Part shown: in pieces, positions 55,011 to 64,000 of the stretch
Layout of the letters: each line of letters opens with the position of its first letter
Numbering within the stretch: position 1 is the stretch's first letter
Origin: Acidiluteibacter ferrifornacis
Lineage (GTDB): Bacteria > Bacteroidota > Bacteroidia > Flavobacteriales_E > Vicingaceae
DNA: 64,000 nt
Direction: 5' to 3'
NCBI RefSeq assembly: GCF_009909615.1
Contig: NZ_WWNE01000003.1
Span: 369,220 to 433,219 of the forward strand
Notes under the pieces: generated by a model
Databases searched by the model: none
What the model saw: the letters and a program-made list of their open reading frames with translations, nothing else
What the model was told of the DNA's origin: nothing
Made by a program: the position numbers and the translations under genes

Positions 55011-56807
55011 TTAATCATCCAGCTTCAAAACGGCCATAAATGCATTTTGTGGAACCTCTACATTTCCAATCTGACGCATCCTTTTCTTACCTGCTTTTTG
55101 CTTTTCTAATAACTTACGTTTTCTGGAAATATCTCCTCCATAACATTTAGCAGTTACATCTTTTCGTAGGGCTTTCACCGTTTCTCTGGCAATTATCTTT
55201 GCTCCAATTGCAGCTTGAATAGCAATATCGAATTGTTGACGAGGCAATAGTTCACGCAACTTTAAACAGATTCGTTTACCTAAATCAAATGCTTTATCTT
55301 TATGGATTAAAGCTGACAATGCATCAACTTGATCACCATTTAACAATAAGTCCATTTTAACCAACTTCGATTCCCTATAGCCCATCGGGTGATAATCAAA
55401 AGAGGCATAACCTTTAGAGATGGTCTTTAATTTATCGTAAAAATCAAACACGATTTCTGCCAATGGAATTTCAAAAGTTAGTTCTACACGCTCAGGAGTT
55501 AAATAAACTTGATTCTTTAATTCTCCTCGCTTATCAATACATAAGTTCATCACAGCACCAACAAAGTCAGACTTAGTGATAATTTGTGCCTTAATAAATG
55601 GCTCCTCAACCCGCTCCAAAATTGTTGCCTCTGGCAAATCTGAAGGGTTGTTAATTAATATTTTTGTTTCAGGCTCTCGAACTAAATATGCATGATAGGA
55701 AACGTTAGGAACAGTAGTTATTACCGTCATGTTAAATTCACGCTCTAATCGCTCTTGAATAATTTCCATGTGAAGCATACCTAAGAATCCACAACGAAAT
55801 CCAAAGCCTAGAGCTGCAGAAGATTCAGGCTCGAATGTTAATGAAGCATCGTTCAATTGCAATTTCTCCATGGCATCCCTTAGTTCCTCATATTCATCGG
55901 TATCTACAGGATATATGCCTGCAAACACCATAGGCTTAACATCTTCAAAACCTTGAATGGCCTTTTCACAAGGATTATTGACAGTGGTAATAGTATCACC
56001 AACTTTAACCTCTTTAGCTACTTTTATTCCTGAAATAATGTAACCTACGTCTCCAGTTTTAACAACACTCTTAGGTTGATGTTTTAAACGCAATGTTCCA
56101 ATTTCATCAGCATCGTAAGTTCTTCCAGTATTTACAAATTTAACTTTGTCTCCCTTTTTAATTTCGCCATTAACTACCTTAAAAAAAGCATTTATTCCTC
56201 TGTAACTGTCAAAAACGGAATCAAAAATAAGTGCTTGTAACGGGGCGTTCGGATCGCCAACTGGGTGAGGGACTCTGGCAACAATAGCTTCTAATATGGT
56301 ATCCACCCCAAAACCTGTTTTCCCAGATGCAATTAAAATATCATCCCGATCACAGCCAATTAAGTCGACAATCTGATCCTTTACTTCTTCAGGGTTTGCT
56401 GAAGGCAAATCTATTTTATTGAGCACCGGAATGATTTCCAAGTCATGTTCTAGTGCTAGATAAAGGTTAGAAATAGTTTGAGCTTGTATTCCTTGAGCAG
56501 CATCCACAATTAATAAAGCCCCTTCACAAGCCGCAATTGAACGCGAAACTTCGTAAGAAAAATCTACGTGTCCAGGAGTATCAATTAAGTTTAAGGTATA
56601 TTTTTTCCCGTCTTGTTCATAATCCATTTGTATCGCATGACTCTTGATAGTAATTCCGCGTTCTCGCTCCAAATCCATATCGTCAAGAGTTTGTGCTTGT
56701 AACTCTCTTTCTGAAATAGTATTGGTTTGTTGTAGCAATCGATCAGCAAGAGTACTCTTGCCATGATCAATGTGTGCGATAATACAAAAATTACGAATGT
56801 GCTCCAT
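55011..56807 (-). CDS. lepA: Elongation factor 4 (LepA)
   Basis: The 598-residue translational GTPase can back-translocate ribosomes. The GTPase domain has [14 protein letters not shown] (G1), RERGITIKS (G2), [12 protein letters not shown] (G3) and NKIDLPSA (G4). The family-specific C-terminal domain ends [41 protein letters not shown]. It is membrane- and ribosome-associated in other bacteria. Length is normal. Confidence 0.96.
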   Translation of the reverse strand: MEHIRNFCIIAHIDHGKSTLADRLLQQTNTISERELQAQTLDDMDLERERGITIKSHAIQMDYEQDGKKYTLNLIDTPGHVDFSYEVSRSIAACEGALLIVDAAQGIQAQTISNLYLALEHDLEIIPVLNKIDLPSANPEEVKDQIVDLIGCDRDDILIASGKTGFGVDTILEAIVARVPHPVGDPNAPLQALIFDSVFDSYRGINAFFKVVNGEIKKGDKVKFVNTGRTYDADEIGTLRLKHQPKSVVKTGDVGYIISGIKVAKEVKVGDTITTVNNPCEKAIQGFEDVKPMVFAGIYPVDTDEYEELRDAMEKLQLNDASLTFEPESSAALGFGFRCGFLGMLHMEIIQERLEREFNMTVITTVPNVSYHAYLVREPETKILINNPSDLPEATILERVEEPFIKAQIITKSDFVGAVMNLCIDKRGELKNQVYLTPERVELTFEIPLAEIVFDFYDKLKTISKGYASFDYHPMGYRESKLVKMDLLLNGDQVDALSALIHKDKAFDLGKRICLKLRELLPRQQFDIAIQAAIGAKIIARETVKALRKDVTAKCYGGDISRKRKLLEKQKAGKKRMRQIGNVEVPQNAFMAVLKLDD

Positions 56808-57139
56808 GGTAAAAATAAATTGAGCGCAAATTTACTTTTTTTGAACCAAGCAAAATGTTTCTGGTAAAATTTATCAAAATCTTGGTCTGTCAAAGTTGCT
56901 TCCTCAATATTAAACTAAAAACATAGCATCAATTATACATGCACAACATTCTGACATTAATGCATTTAAAAAGACTAGTTGATATTGATTAAGTCTCTTC
57001 TTTTGAATAAATAGTTTTGATGCAACCATAATGGAAAAAGCCACGTCTTAACCCAGAATTAGTCCCACAAAAGATTTGTAAACATTAAAGTTTTTCGTTT
57101 CTTTACGGGCTTATCGGCTAACATAATGATATATAATTT
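56808..57139. other. Intergenic region between lepA and the type-B-sorted protein
   Basis: This 332-bp divergent gap holds the lepA -7 box (56827-56834). I find no convincing promoter for the plus-strand gene, no repeat and no small gene. Confidence 0.55.
56827..56834 (-). promoter_or_regulatory. -7 box of lepA
   Basis: The minus strand reads TAAATTTG; a TTTG lies 16 nt upstream (56854-56851). Initiation would be about 15 nt before ATG 56807. Confidence 0.5.
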
Positions 57140-59770
57140 ATGAAAAAGTTAATCTTTACCGCTTTAACGACCTTAATTTTAGCACTTATTGTAACCAATA
57201 CTGCAAATGCAACCCACGTGGCTGCAGGTGACATTACCACTAAGCAAATTGACTCGCTAAACCCATATAAATTCGAGGTCACCTTTCGATTTTACAGAGA
57301 TTGTGGACCAGGTACAGCAGGTGAACCCACGAGTATTCCAATAAAGGTGTTTTCTACTTGTTTTGGTGATGTTCCATTTCCACCCATTCCAATGTTTTTA
57401 AAAGACACTATTTTTGGAAAAGGTGGAGGTATTGAAAAAGGCTCAAACTGTATTCTAGATGATTCCAAACCTTGTACAGAAGAATGGTTATATAGAGACA
57501 CCATAGAATTGCCGGGGCCTTGCGAATTCTGGTCGATTTCTTGGAGTGTTAACGCAAGACCGTCCAATGACAATCATGCGAATCAAGGAACTTTTTATGT
57601 AGAAAATATACTTAACAATAGGCGTCTTTACACCAACACTGGGAACCCCATTACCTATTACAACAATTCTCCAGTGTTTAACAACGATGAGCCAGTTTCC
57701 TCGTTCTGTGTGGGCCGGGAATATGAATTTGACTTAAGTGCAAGCGACCCTGATGGAGACTCTCTTGCCTATTTTATTACACCTTCCCTCTCTGCGCTTG
57801 GGGTCCAGGTCAACTATGCTGCAGGATTTACTGGTAACGACCCGCTTCCTATAACAAAGCGCCCTGTGAAAGTAGACCCTAAAACCGGGATTATGAAATT
57901 TACTCCTGCTCAAACCTTTAAAGGTTCGTTTGCATATCTCATTGAAGAGTGGAAAGATAGTTTGTGGACAGACACCTTGCCCAATAACAGCATTGTAACT
58001 AAAAAGAAAAAAGTTTTGCGTGGAACCATTATGCGAGATTTACGTATCGTATTTGGAGAAATTTGTAACGACGAATACCCAGTATTTACCAATACGAGTA
58101 TAGATTCTTCTAATTATCCTACAGGCTACACTGGAAATAATCCTAACCTTATAGTAGTTGACTGTGCTGCACGCTATTTTGACATTGAGTTAGACATAGA
58201 CATCTTGTGTTCTTCTGTAGAAATTAACGGATCTGATTTGAGAGTAACTGATTCTTCTACTACACCTCCTACCATTTATGCTGTCGATTCTATTTATCCT
58301 GTTGATGGTTGTAAAGCTTTAAAAACAAAAAAATTGAGAGTAAAGCTTTTTGAACCAATAGGACTGCCTAGTAACTTTGTGAATGGTGAGCCCGGTGGTG
58401 TGGTGAAAGCCTACATCAAAAGAGGTAGCGATTTCAATACTTGGAAAACTGCTTGCGGTATTGATATCCCTGAATTTACAGTGATTGATATTTATGTGCA
58501 AAATAATTTACAAATAGACATGGGAGAGGATATCGTCTACTGTAATCCTGAAAACCCTTTCCCAGTATTAAATGCTCCTATTGAAGGAGGTAAATACCAG
58601 TGGTTTTTCAAACAAAGTAGTAACGGTTCTGAAGATTCTCTAGGAACTGAGTATACTCAAATTGCTGACACTACAGGTTATTGGGGCGTAGACCTAACTT
58701 ACAGAGGTTGTCGTGCTAAAGATTTCTTATTTGTTCAAGAAAATCAAACAATATACGTAGAAATTCCTGATTATGAATTTTGTAACATCAATCCATACCC
58801 TGTTATTAAAATGGATTCTTTGATTCCTACGGGAGTAGACGTGAATACATTTACTTGGAAAGGACCTAAAGGAGATATTATCGGCATTACCGATTCTCTT
58901 CAAATTCCTGCCAATGGAAAATACATCTTCAAAGTAGATATTTTGCCTTGTACAATCAACGATACTTTCTTCATCAAGAGAATTGACGAATATCCTGTTG
59001 ACTTAGGTAATGACTCTTTAATCTGTGAGGGCTATGAGTATATGTTATCTTCAGGATATGACTACGATACCAGTAAATTTAAAATTGAATGGTATTTCAA
59101 CGACTCTTTGTTAGTCAATGATACCCTTGATGGTCTAATGATCAACGGAGGGGGAGAATACAAGTTCAGACTAATTAGCGAGTCTGGTTGTGAGGGATTG
59201 GATAGTGTGACAGTTAGAATTGCAGGCTATTTAGCTACACCTCAGTTATCGTGTGGGCAAGCTACTAAGGAAGGTAAGCTGTACATATGGAATTCAATTC
59301 CATATGCTGCATACTATGAATATAGCTTCGATCAGATCAACTGGCTAGTTTTACCTACTATGCCTTCTCCAAACCCTCTACAAGGTGATATTGCAGCTAG
59401 AATTCCAGGATTGGGAAGCCCTACTGCTTACATAAGAGCTGTAAGCGATATACCAGCAGGAACAGTAGGTGGCTGTAAGTATGGTGCTAGTGCCGCAGCT
59501 CCTGATTGTGAGATTGTAGTGATTATGCCTAATGTCCTAACTCCTAATGGTGACGGTATCAATGATTATCTAGATTTAGGATTAATCGATATCTACCCTG
59601 GAAATAGTATCTCTATCTATAACAGATGGGGAAGAGAAGTTTTTCAAGCTACAGACTACCAAAATGATTGGAATGCGAAAGATGTTGAAGCAGGTACTTA
59701 TTTCTACGTTCTTGACTTAAACGACAATGAACAACCTATTCAAAAAGGTACGCTTACCATTATTAAATAA
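57140..59770 (+). CDS. Large secreted protein with type-B T9SS sorting domain
   Basis: The 876-residue product has a signal peptide (about 1-24, ending ANAT). The mature start is THVAAGDITTKQIDSLNPYKFEVTFRFYRDC. An Ig/cadherin-like region with ASDPDGDSLAYFI (about 210) follows, then PKD/Ig-like repeats (about 460-720). The C-terminal about 85 residues are the gliding-motility CHU_C domain (VLTPNGDGINDYLDLG, IYNRWGREVF, DVEAGTYFYVLDL). It is exported by T9SS and probably retained at the surface. A second protein of the same architecture is at the window's right end. Confidence 0.87.
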   Translation: MKKLIFTALTTLILALIVTNTANATHVAAGDITTKQIDSLNPYKFEVTFRFYRDCGPGTAGEPTSIPIKVFSTCFGDVPFPPIPMFLKDTIFGKGGGIEKGSNCILDDSKPCTEEWLYRDTIELPGPCEFWSISWSVNARPSNDNHANQGTFYVENILNNRRLYTNTGNPITYYNNSPVFNNDEPVSSFCVGREYEFDLSASDPDGDSLAYFITPSLSALGVQVNYAAGFTGNDPLPITKRPVKVDPKTGIMKFTPAQTFKGSFAYLIEEWKDSLWTDTLPNNSIVTKKKKVLRGTIMRDLRIVFGEICNDEYPVFTNTSIDSSNYPTGYTGNNPNLIVVDCAARYFDIELDIDILCSSVEINGSDLRVTDSSTTPPTIYAVDSIYPVDGCKALKTKKLRVKLFEPIGLPSNFVNGEPGGVVKAYIKRGSDFNTWKTACGIDIPEFTVIDIYVQNNLQIDMGEDIVYCNPENPFPVLNAPIEGGKYQWFFKQSSNGSEDSLGTEYTQIADTTGYWGVDLTYRGCRAKDFLFVQENQTIYVEIPDYEFCNINPYPVIKMDSLIPTGVDVNTFTWKGPKGDIIGITDSLQIPANGKYIFKVDILPCTINDTFFIKRIDEYPVDLGNDSLICEGYEYMLSSGYDYDTSKFKIEWYFNDSLLVNDTLDGLMINGGGEYKFRLISESGCEGLDSVTVRIAGYLATPQLSCGQATKEGKLYIWNSIPYAAYYEYSFDQINWLVLPTMPSPNPLQGDIAARIPGLGSPTAYIRAVSDIPAGTVGGCKYGASAAAPDCEIVVIMPNVLTPNGDGINDYLDLGLIDIYPGNSISIYNRWGREVFQATDYQNDWNAKDVEAGTYFYVLDLNDNEQPIQKGTLTIIK

Positions 59771-59792
59771 TTTTCATTAGCAACCGTTTTAT

Positions 59793-59827
59793 AACCTCCG
59801 TTTGAAAAATTCAAACGGAGGTTTTTT
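59793..59827 (+). terminator. Terminator of the type-B-sorted gene
   Basis: A perfect 14-bp stem (59793-59806 with 59810-59823, loop AAA) runs into a T-run. The TTTG of a possible metF -33 box (59801-59804) lies in its left arm. Confidence 0.9.
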
Positions 59828-59834
59828 ATATTTG
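59827..59834 (+). promoter_or_regulatory. -7 box of metF
   Basis: TATATTTG directly after the terminator T-run. With TTTG at 59801-59804 the spacer is 22 nt. Predicted initiation is at or next to ATG 59841, so the message may be leaderless. Confidence 0.55.
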
Positions 59835-59840
59835 CACCCT

Positions 59841-60806
59841 ATGATTGCACCAATTAAAGTTTCTGAATTATTAAAAAACACAAAGAAAACCTTGTTTTCT
59901 TTTGAGATATTACCTCCACTTAAAGGGAAAAGTATACAGTCAATATATGATGGAATAGATCCATTAATAGAGTTTAACCCGGCTTTTATAAATGTGACTT
60001 ATCACAGAGAAGAGTTTATTTATAAAAAAAGAGAAAAAGGTTATTTAGAAAAATTCTCGATAAAAAAAAGACCAGGTACTGTAGGGATATGTGCAGCGAT
60101 TAGCAATAAGTATCAAACGCCTTCAGTAGCCCATCTGATATGTGGCGGGTTTACTAAAGAAGAAACTGAAAACGCTTTAATTGACTTAAATTTTCTAGGT
60201 GTTAATAATGTTTTAGCTCTTCGAGGCGACCCCATTAAAACAGAGCAATATTTTGTCCCGGAAGAAGGAGGCAATGAATATGCTGTTGATCTAGTGAAGC
60301 AAATCATCAACCTGAATAATGGAAACTATATCGAAGAGAATATAGAAAATGCTGCACCAACTAATTTTTGTATTGGGGTTTCAGGATACCCAGAAAAGCA
60401 TTCAGAGGCACCGAATATGAAAGAAGATATCATTCGCTTGAAAGCTAAGATTGATGCAGGAGCGGAATATATTGTAACACAAATGTTTTTCGACAATCAA
60501 AAATTCTTCAATTTTGTTAACTTGTGTCGTGAAAACGGAATAGAGGTTCCTATTGTGCCTGGTATAAAACCTATAGCCACCAAAAGGCAATTACAAATAC
60601 TCCCTAAACTTTTTCATATCGATTTGCCGGAAGAATTAACTGACCTAGTAGAAGCTTGCACTACTACAGAAGAAGTTAAAACAGTGGGTGAAAAGTGGGC
60701 TTTAAAGCAATGTAAAGAACTTATAGACTATGGAGTTCCATGTATTCACTTCTATACAATGGGTAAGTCGAATGCAGTTAGAAATATTGCCAAAGAAATT
60801 TTTTAA
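59841..60806 (+). CDS. metF: Methylenetetrahydrofolate reductase
   Basis: The 321-residue flavoprotein reduces 5,10-methylene-THF to 5-methyl-THF, used by methionine synthase. FEILPPLKGKSIQSIYDGID, NVTYHREEF, NNVLALRGDP, the CIGVSGYPEKHSEAPN segment and YIVTQMFFDNQKF are all typical MTHFR sequence. ATG 59841 is chosen because the TTG-led extension from 59802 begins inside the terminator stem. It overlaps convergent ribE by 4 nt. Confidence 0.95.
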   Translation: MIAPIKVSELLKNTKKTLFSFEILPPLKGKSIQSIYDGIDPLIEFNPAFINVTYHREEFIYKKREKGYLEKFSIKKRPGTVGICAAISNKYQTPSVAHLICGGFTKEETENALIDLNFLGVNNVLALRGDPIKTEQYFVPEEGGNEYAVDLVKQIINLNNGNYIEENIENAAPTNFCIGVSGYPEKHSEAPNMKEDIIRLKAKIDAGAEYIVTQMFFDNQKFFNFVNLCRENGIEVPIVPGIKPIATKRQLQILPKLFHIDLPEELTDLVEACTTTEEVKTVGEKWALKQCKELIDYGVPCIHFYTMGKSNAVRNIAKEIF

Positions 60807-61387
60807 TTAGTAGTGGCTAATCGCTGAACATATTTTCCAATAATATCAAACTCTAGATTCACATGGTCTCCTAAGTGTAATGTTTTGAAGTTGGTATGCT
60901 CAAAGGTATAAGGTATAATAGCTACAGTAAATTGAAAATCATTTACGTTGAAAGCCGTCAAGCTTACTCCATTAATACAAATTGAACCTTTCTCGACAAT
61001 TAATACTAGTTTCTCAGATGTTTCAAATGTGAACTCCCAACTTCCATCTTTATCTACTACATTTATGCATTTAGCAATTCCATCAACATGGCCTTGAACA
61101 ATATGACCATCTAACCTAGCATTCATTTGCATACAGCGTTCTAAGTTCACCAACATTCCGGGCTCCCAGTTGTTTAAAACCGTTTTATTCAATGTTTCTT
61201 CAATCGCTGTCACTTCATAGCTAGATTCAAAAACTTTTTCAACGGTCAAGCACACCCCATTGTGTGCCACACTTTGGTCTATCTTTAATTCACTTGTAAA
61301 AGGAGCATCAATCGTAAACGTCTTGTTAGAATAATTTGATTCCACTTTACTTACCACTCCAATTTGTTCTATTATTCCCGTAAACAT
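60803..61387 (-). CDS. ribE: Riboflavin synthase
   Basis: The 194-residue enzyme dismutates two 6,7-dimethyl-8-ribityllumazine molecules to riboflavin. It has two lumazine-binding repeats, each with its signature: MFTGIIEQIG...HNGVCLTVE and NARLDGHIVQGHVDGIA...INGVSLTAFNV. Its start sits on the stop of the upstream T9SS gene (TAATG), so it may be read through from that gene. Confidence 0.95.
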   Translation of the reverse strand: MFTGIIEQIGVVSKVESNYSNKTFTIDAPFTSELKIDQSVAHNGVCLTVEKVFESSYEVTAIEETLNKTVLNNWEPGMLVNLERCMQMNARLDGHIVQGHVDGIAKCINVVDKDGSWEFTFETSEKLVLIVEKGSICINGVSLTAFNVNDFQFTVAIIPYTFEHTNFKTLHLGDHVNLEFDIIGKYVQRLATTN

Positions 61388-64000
61388 TAGTTCTTATATT
61401 TTTTTACAGTTCCATCTACCAAAGTAACCGCACCTTTTAATTCGCGACTTACAATACCCGAACGTCTATACTCATAAACTTTGCCAACGTAAAAATACAC
61501 TCCATCCGCTAGTAAATCTTGATCACCGTCCATTTGGCCACTCCAATTAATATCAGGATTAGTCGTATAAAACACTTCTCTCCCCCATCTATCATAAATA
61601 TATAATTCTACACGATCTACATAACGATAAGGTAAAGGGACAAATAAATCGTTAATTCCATCTCCGTTAGGTGTAAATACATTTGTTAATTCGTAGATTG
61701 GACAAGTTTCAATACAAATTGGCTCAGAAGTACTACTCTCATTTTGAGCAGAATCAACTGCGGTTATAACATAACAACCCGCTAAGGACTCGACCTGAGC
61801 GTTAATCATAAATAGCTTTCTAGAGGATGAGTTTCCGGAGACATATTCAAACAATTTCATCTCTGAAAGACTGGAACCCTTATAAATATTAAATCCCATT
61901 ATATCATTAGAACGGACACACTCACTGGCAGGAAGCTCCCAAGATAATTCTAGTCGTCCATTTATACAATCGTAATCTGAAGAAAATAATGGAGTACACG
62001 GCGGATCTATATCCTGTGGGATAGCACATACTTCTTGAGAAAAATTAATCACTTCTGGTTTAAATACTGTAGAATCGTACTGTCCTTTTGATTGAACACG
62101 ATAACAATAATTTACCCCATTCACCAAGCCAAAGGTATCTAGAAAGCTGGTCGTATTGGTACTTCCAATGGTATCAAACAACCCATTAGTAAGATTCTTC
62201 CTAAATATTACAAAACTTTTGTTTTCCCAAGGTACATCAAACGCCCAGGTCAACATAAGTGATTCATCACCAATCGCTACATTTAGAAACAATTGAGAAG
62301 CCTTATTGGCAGACCCCACCTTTCGTTTTCCATTTCCATAACTCCATAAGGTTACTCTGTATTCGTTCTCACTTAATGTAGTATTTACCCCACTATGTGT
62401 ATAAGTTGTGTCTAATAAGGAAACTGTAGAATCTATAACATTAAAACTACCTGAAACTCCTTTTTCAATTAGATAATGAAAAGGAGGCTGATGCAAAGCC
62501 TGATCTATTGTATCGGGCGAAGACCATGCTAAGTCAATAACTCCATCTATAGCACTTGTAGAGTCCACGGAAACCTTAGTCATTAAAGGCACCACTTTAT
62601 TAAATAAAACACACGTTTCGTTACTAGCATAACTTACATCGCCGTCTTCAAAATAAGCGATGATTAAATAGCAATACTTTCTGCCGGGCACAAGCCCTTC
62701 TCCATTATTGTCATCTAAAAAAGAAGTTTGATAGATATCTGGTATAGTGGCAATGCGAGTATATCCAATTTGAGGAGGTACTCCTGTTTGGCAACTATCG
62801 GGAACAAATCCAGAGGAATCTATTCTTCTATATATTTTATATCCCATCCCATTAGAACAGTTACTTGTATCCCACTCTAAAAGAGCATTATTAAATTGCT
62901 TAAGCACTCTTAAATTTTTCGGAGCAGGTGCGTTAACTTTTACATAAGCTGTTTTATAAGTCGAAAGATTTGGAGTCCCATTATCTATCGCTTTAAATAA
63001 AAAATTATACTTTGAAACTCTTACTCTATCACAATTTGGAATCCACACAAATGTCCCATTCACATCTCTTGCAATCGATGGTTCAACAAAAGTTGCATTA
63101 TTTGTTCCATTATATGCAATTCCTGAACTAGTCAATTGAACCCTATTCTTAGAACTTTCAACATCAGGATCAAATGCATTTACATTGAATGAAAGCACTT
63201 CATTGGCAGTAACACAATGATTTTCTCGCAGTGTAATTCTTGGTGGAGCATTATGGCAATTAATCACATCTACTTGGATATCCCTTAGAATGTATCCTAA
63301 TAATATACCATTGCGATATTCTTTAATTCTCATGGCCAGATTAAAACTGCCCCCTTGAGTAGGCTGATCCCAAATTAAATCTCCTGAAATTGGATCTACA
63401 GTAATAGAGTTTGAAGCAGGAGGCAAAAAATAACCATCCGCAATCTCTCCGTTATAAGTTCTACTTTTATCAAGTTCATAAGCCAGGCTATCACCATCAG
63501 GGTCAACAGCACCAGGGTTATGAACAAATACAGACCCAACACAACCCTCATCAATTGGATAATTTAGTAACAATGGCGAATTGTTAAAATCGTTATTGAA
63601 AGGACTAATGCTCAGTGTAGTTTCTAAATAAAGGGGAACCGAAACGGAGTTAGTAATGTTATTAATAGCCGCATTTCTTGCCTGATCAGTTACAGAAATC
63701 TTAAAAACACCAGCTCCACTATATGTATGAGTAGCCTTCCACTCATTCCGCTGAACATTGGAGTTTATATTTAATATTAGTGTGCGCTGTAATGATGTTG
63801 AGTTATTATCATTGCAAATCCCTTCATCCCCCCAACATACTTTTATCTCAGTTCTCTTACTAGCATCAGACAATGGATCAGAATAGGTAATAAAAGTCAC
63901 TTCATAAGTTAATCCACTTACATGACGATATACAATTTCTCCAGCTCTATTGTGAGTTGCAAACAAATTAGCGCTTAGCATCACAAAAGATAAAAGGTAT
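61387..64000 (-). CDS. Large secreted protein with type-B T9SS sorting domain, 5' end beyond the window
   Basis: About 870 residues are visible. The frame continues open to the right edge (upstream residues YLLSFVM), so the GTG at 63984 is internal to the signal peptide and the true start lies outside. The mature start is ATHNRAGEIVYRHVSGLTYEVTF, followed by VDPDGDSLAYELDKS, then fibronectin-type-III-like repeats (about 350-740). It ends with the CHU_C domain (NVFTPNGDGINDLFVPL, IYDRWGREVFYTT, LADGVYFYVGKV). It shares N-terminal and C-terminal architecture with the 57140-59770 protein. The stop overlaps the ribE start by 1 nt. Confidence 0.87.
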   Translation of the reverse strand, partial: YLLSFVMLSANLFATHNRAGEIVYRHVSGLTYEVTFITYSDPLSDASKRTEIKVCWGDEGICNDNNSTSLQRTLILNINSNVQRNEWKATHTYSGAGVFKISVTDQARNAAINNITNSVSVPLYLETTLSISPFNNDFNNSPLLLNYPIDEGCVGSVFVHNPGAVDPDGDSLAYELDKSRTYNGEIADGYFLPPASNSITVDPISGDLIWDQPTQGGSFNLAMRIKEYRNGILLGYILRDIQVDVINCHNAPPRITLRENHCVTANEVLSFNVNAFDPDVESSKNRVQLTSSGIAYNGTNNATFVEPSIARDVNGTFVWIPNCDRVRVSKYNFLFKAIDNGTPNLSTYKTAYVKVNAPAPKNLRVLKQFNNALLEWDTSNCSNGMGYKIYRRIDSSGFVPDSCQTGVPPQIGYTRIATIPDIYQTSFLDDNNGEGLVPGRKYCYLIIAYFEDGDVSYASNETCVLFNKVVPLMTKVSVDSTSAIDGVIDLAWSSPDTIDQALHQPPFHYLIEKGVSGSFNVIDSTVSLLDTTYTHSGVNTTLSENEYRVTLWSYGNGKRKVGSANKASQLFLNVAIGDESLMLTWAFDVPWENKSFVIFRKNLTNGLFDTIGSTNTTSFLDTFGLVNGVNYCYRVQSKGQYDSTVFKPEVINFSQEVCAIPQDIDPPCTPLFSSDYDCINGRLELSWELPASECVRSNDIMGFNIYKGSSLSEMKLFEYVSGNSSSRKLFMINAQVESLAGCYVITAVDSAQNESSTSEPICIETCPIYELTNVFTPNGDGINDLFVPLPYRYVDRVELYIYDRWGREVFYTTNPDINWSGQMDGDQDLLADGVYFYVGKVYEYRRSGIVSRELKGAVTLVDGTVKKYKN

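Noticed and set aside
1..64000. Mobile elements, prophage, restriction or defence islands
   Set aside because: No transposase, integrase, phage, methyltransferase, nuclease-defence or toxin-antitoxin gene was recognised, and no terminal inverted repeats were seen around any gene block.

Overview
This is an AT-rich chromosomal segment that reads as a marine or freshwater member of the Bacteroidota, most likely Flavobacteriales in the broad sense. Three things point there: several secreted proteins with the gliding-motility/type IX secretion (T9SS) 'type B' C-terminal sorting domain plus a PorP/SprF partner; recurring Bacteroidota-type promoters (TAnnTTTG near -7, sometimes TTTG near -33) just upstream of many starts; and characteristic lineage proteins (type-B SdhCAB, DUF6427/DUF6341-like membrane proteins, YraN, a CTC-type L25). 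No phage, insertion sequence, integrase, CRISPR array or rRNA operon was seen. Both ends cut through genes.

Layout. 1-4966 (minus): a T9SS surface-adhesin cluster, with a small type-B-sorted protein, a PorP/SprF outer-membrane protein and the N-terminal 1084 codons of a giant SprB-repeat protein that runs off the left edge. 5025-12782: metG, an LD-carboxypeptidase, a secreted DUF4412-like protein, yraN, a PAP2-like membrane protein with rpoN, and asnS. 13004-19657 (plus): a TetR regulator and a complete RND efflux operon (TolC, adaptor, permease), with a candidate operator over the promoter and a terminator at the end. 19959-29738: dxs, a lipoprotein, a 2008-residue alpha-2-macroglobulin with an intact thioester, a CheY-like receiver and a TRIC-family channel. 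29826-34203: tRNA-Leu(CAA), prs-rplY-pth, and a translationally coupled omega-amidase/aminotransferase pair. 34599-38189: sdhCAB. 38427-42719: aminopeptidase P, an alpha/beta hydrolase, and yicC-gmk-nadD. 42861-49368: a TMTC-like membrane TPR protein, purQ, DUF6427, DUF6341, purD and two coupled unknown genes. 49423-56807: a thioredoxin-like protein, a NarL-type regulator, an acyl-CoA carboxylase beta subunit, an ECF sigma/anti-sigma/beta-barrel cluster, and lepA. 57140-64000: two related type-B-sorted secreted proteins flanking metF and ribE.

Working together. Most genes are housekeeping (translation, purine, folate, riboflavin, isoprenoid and respiratory functions) in short, tightly packed operons with start/stop overlaps. 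The accessory content is concentrated in the T9SS surface proteins, the efflux operon and the ECF sigma cluster. The best non-routine observation is a 33-bp motif found upstream of both the ECF sigma gene and the neighbouring beta-barrel gene. It has the same -35/-10 geometry and the same distance to the start codon in both places, so it looks like the promoter recognised by that sigma factor. I see no convincing wholly undescribed system; the findings are candidate regulatory elements, repeat structures and unexplained gene pairs. Promoter, operator and terminator calls are read by eye and are untested.
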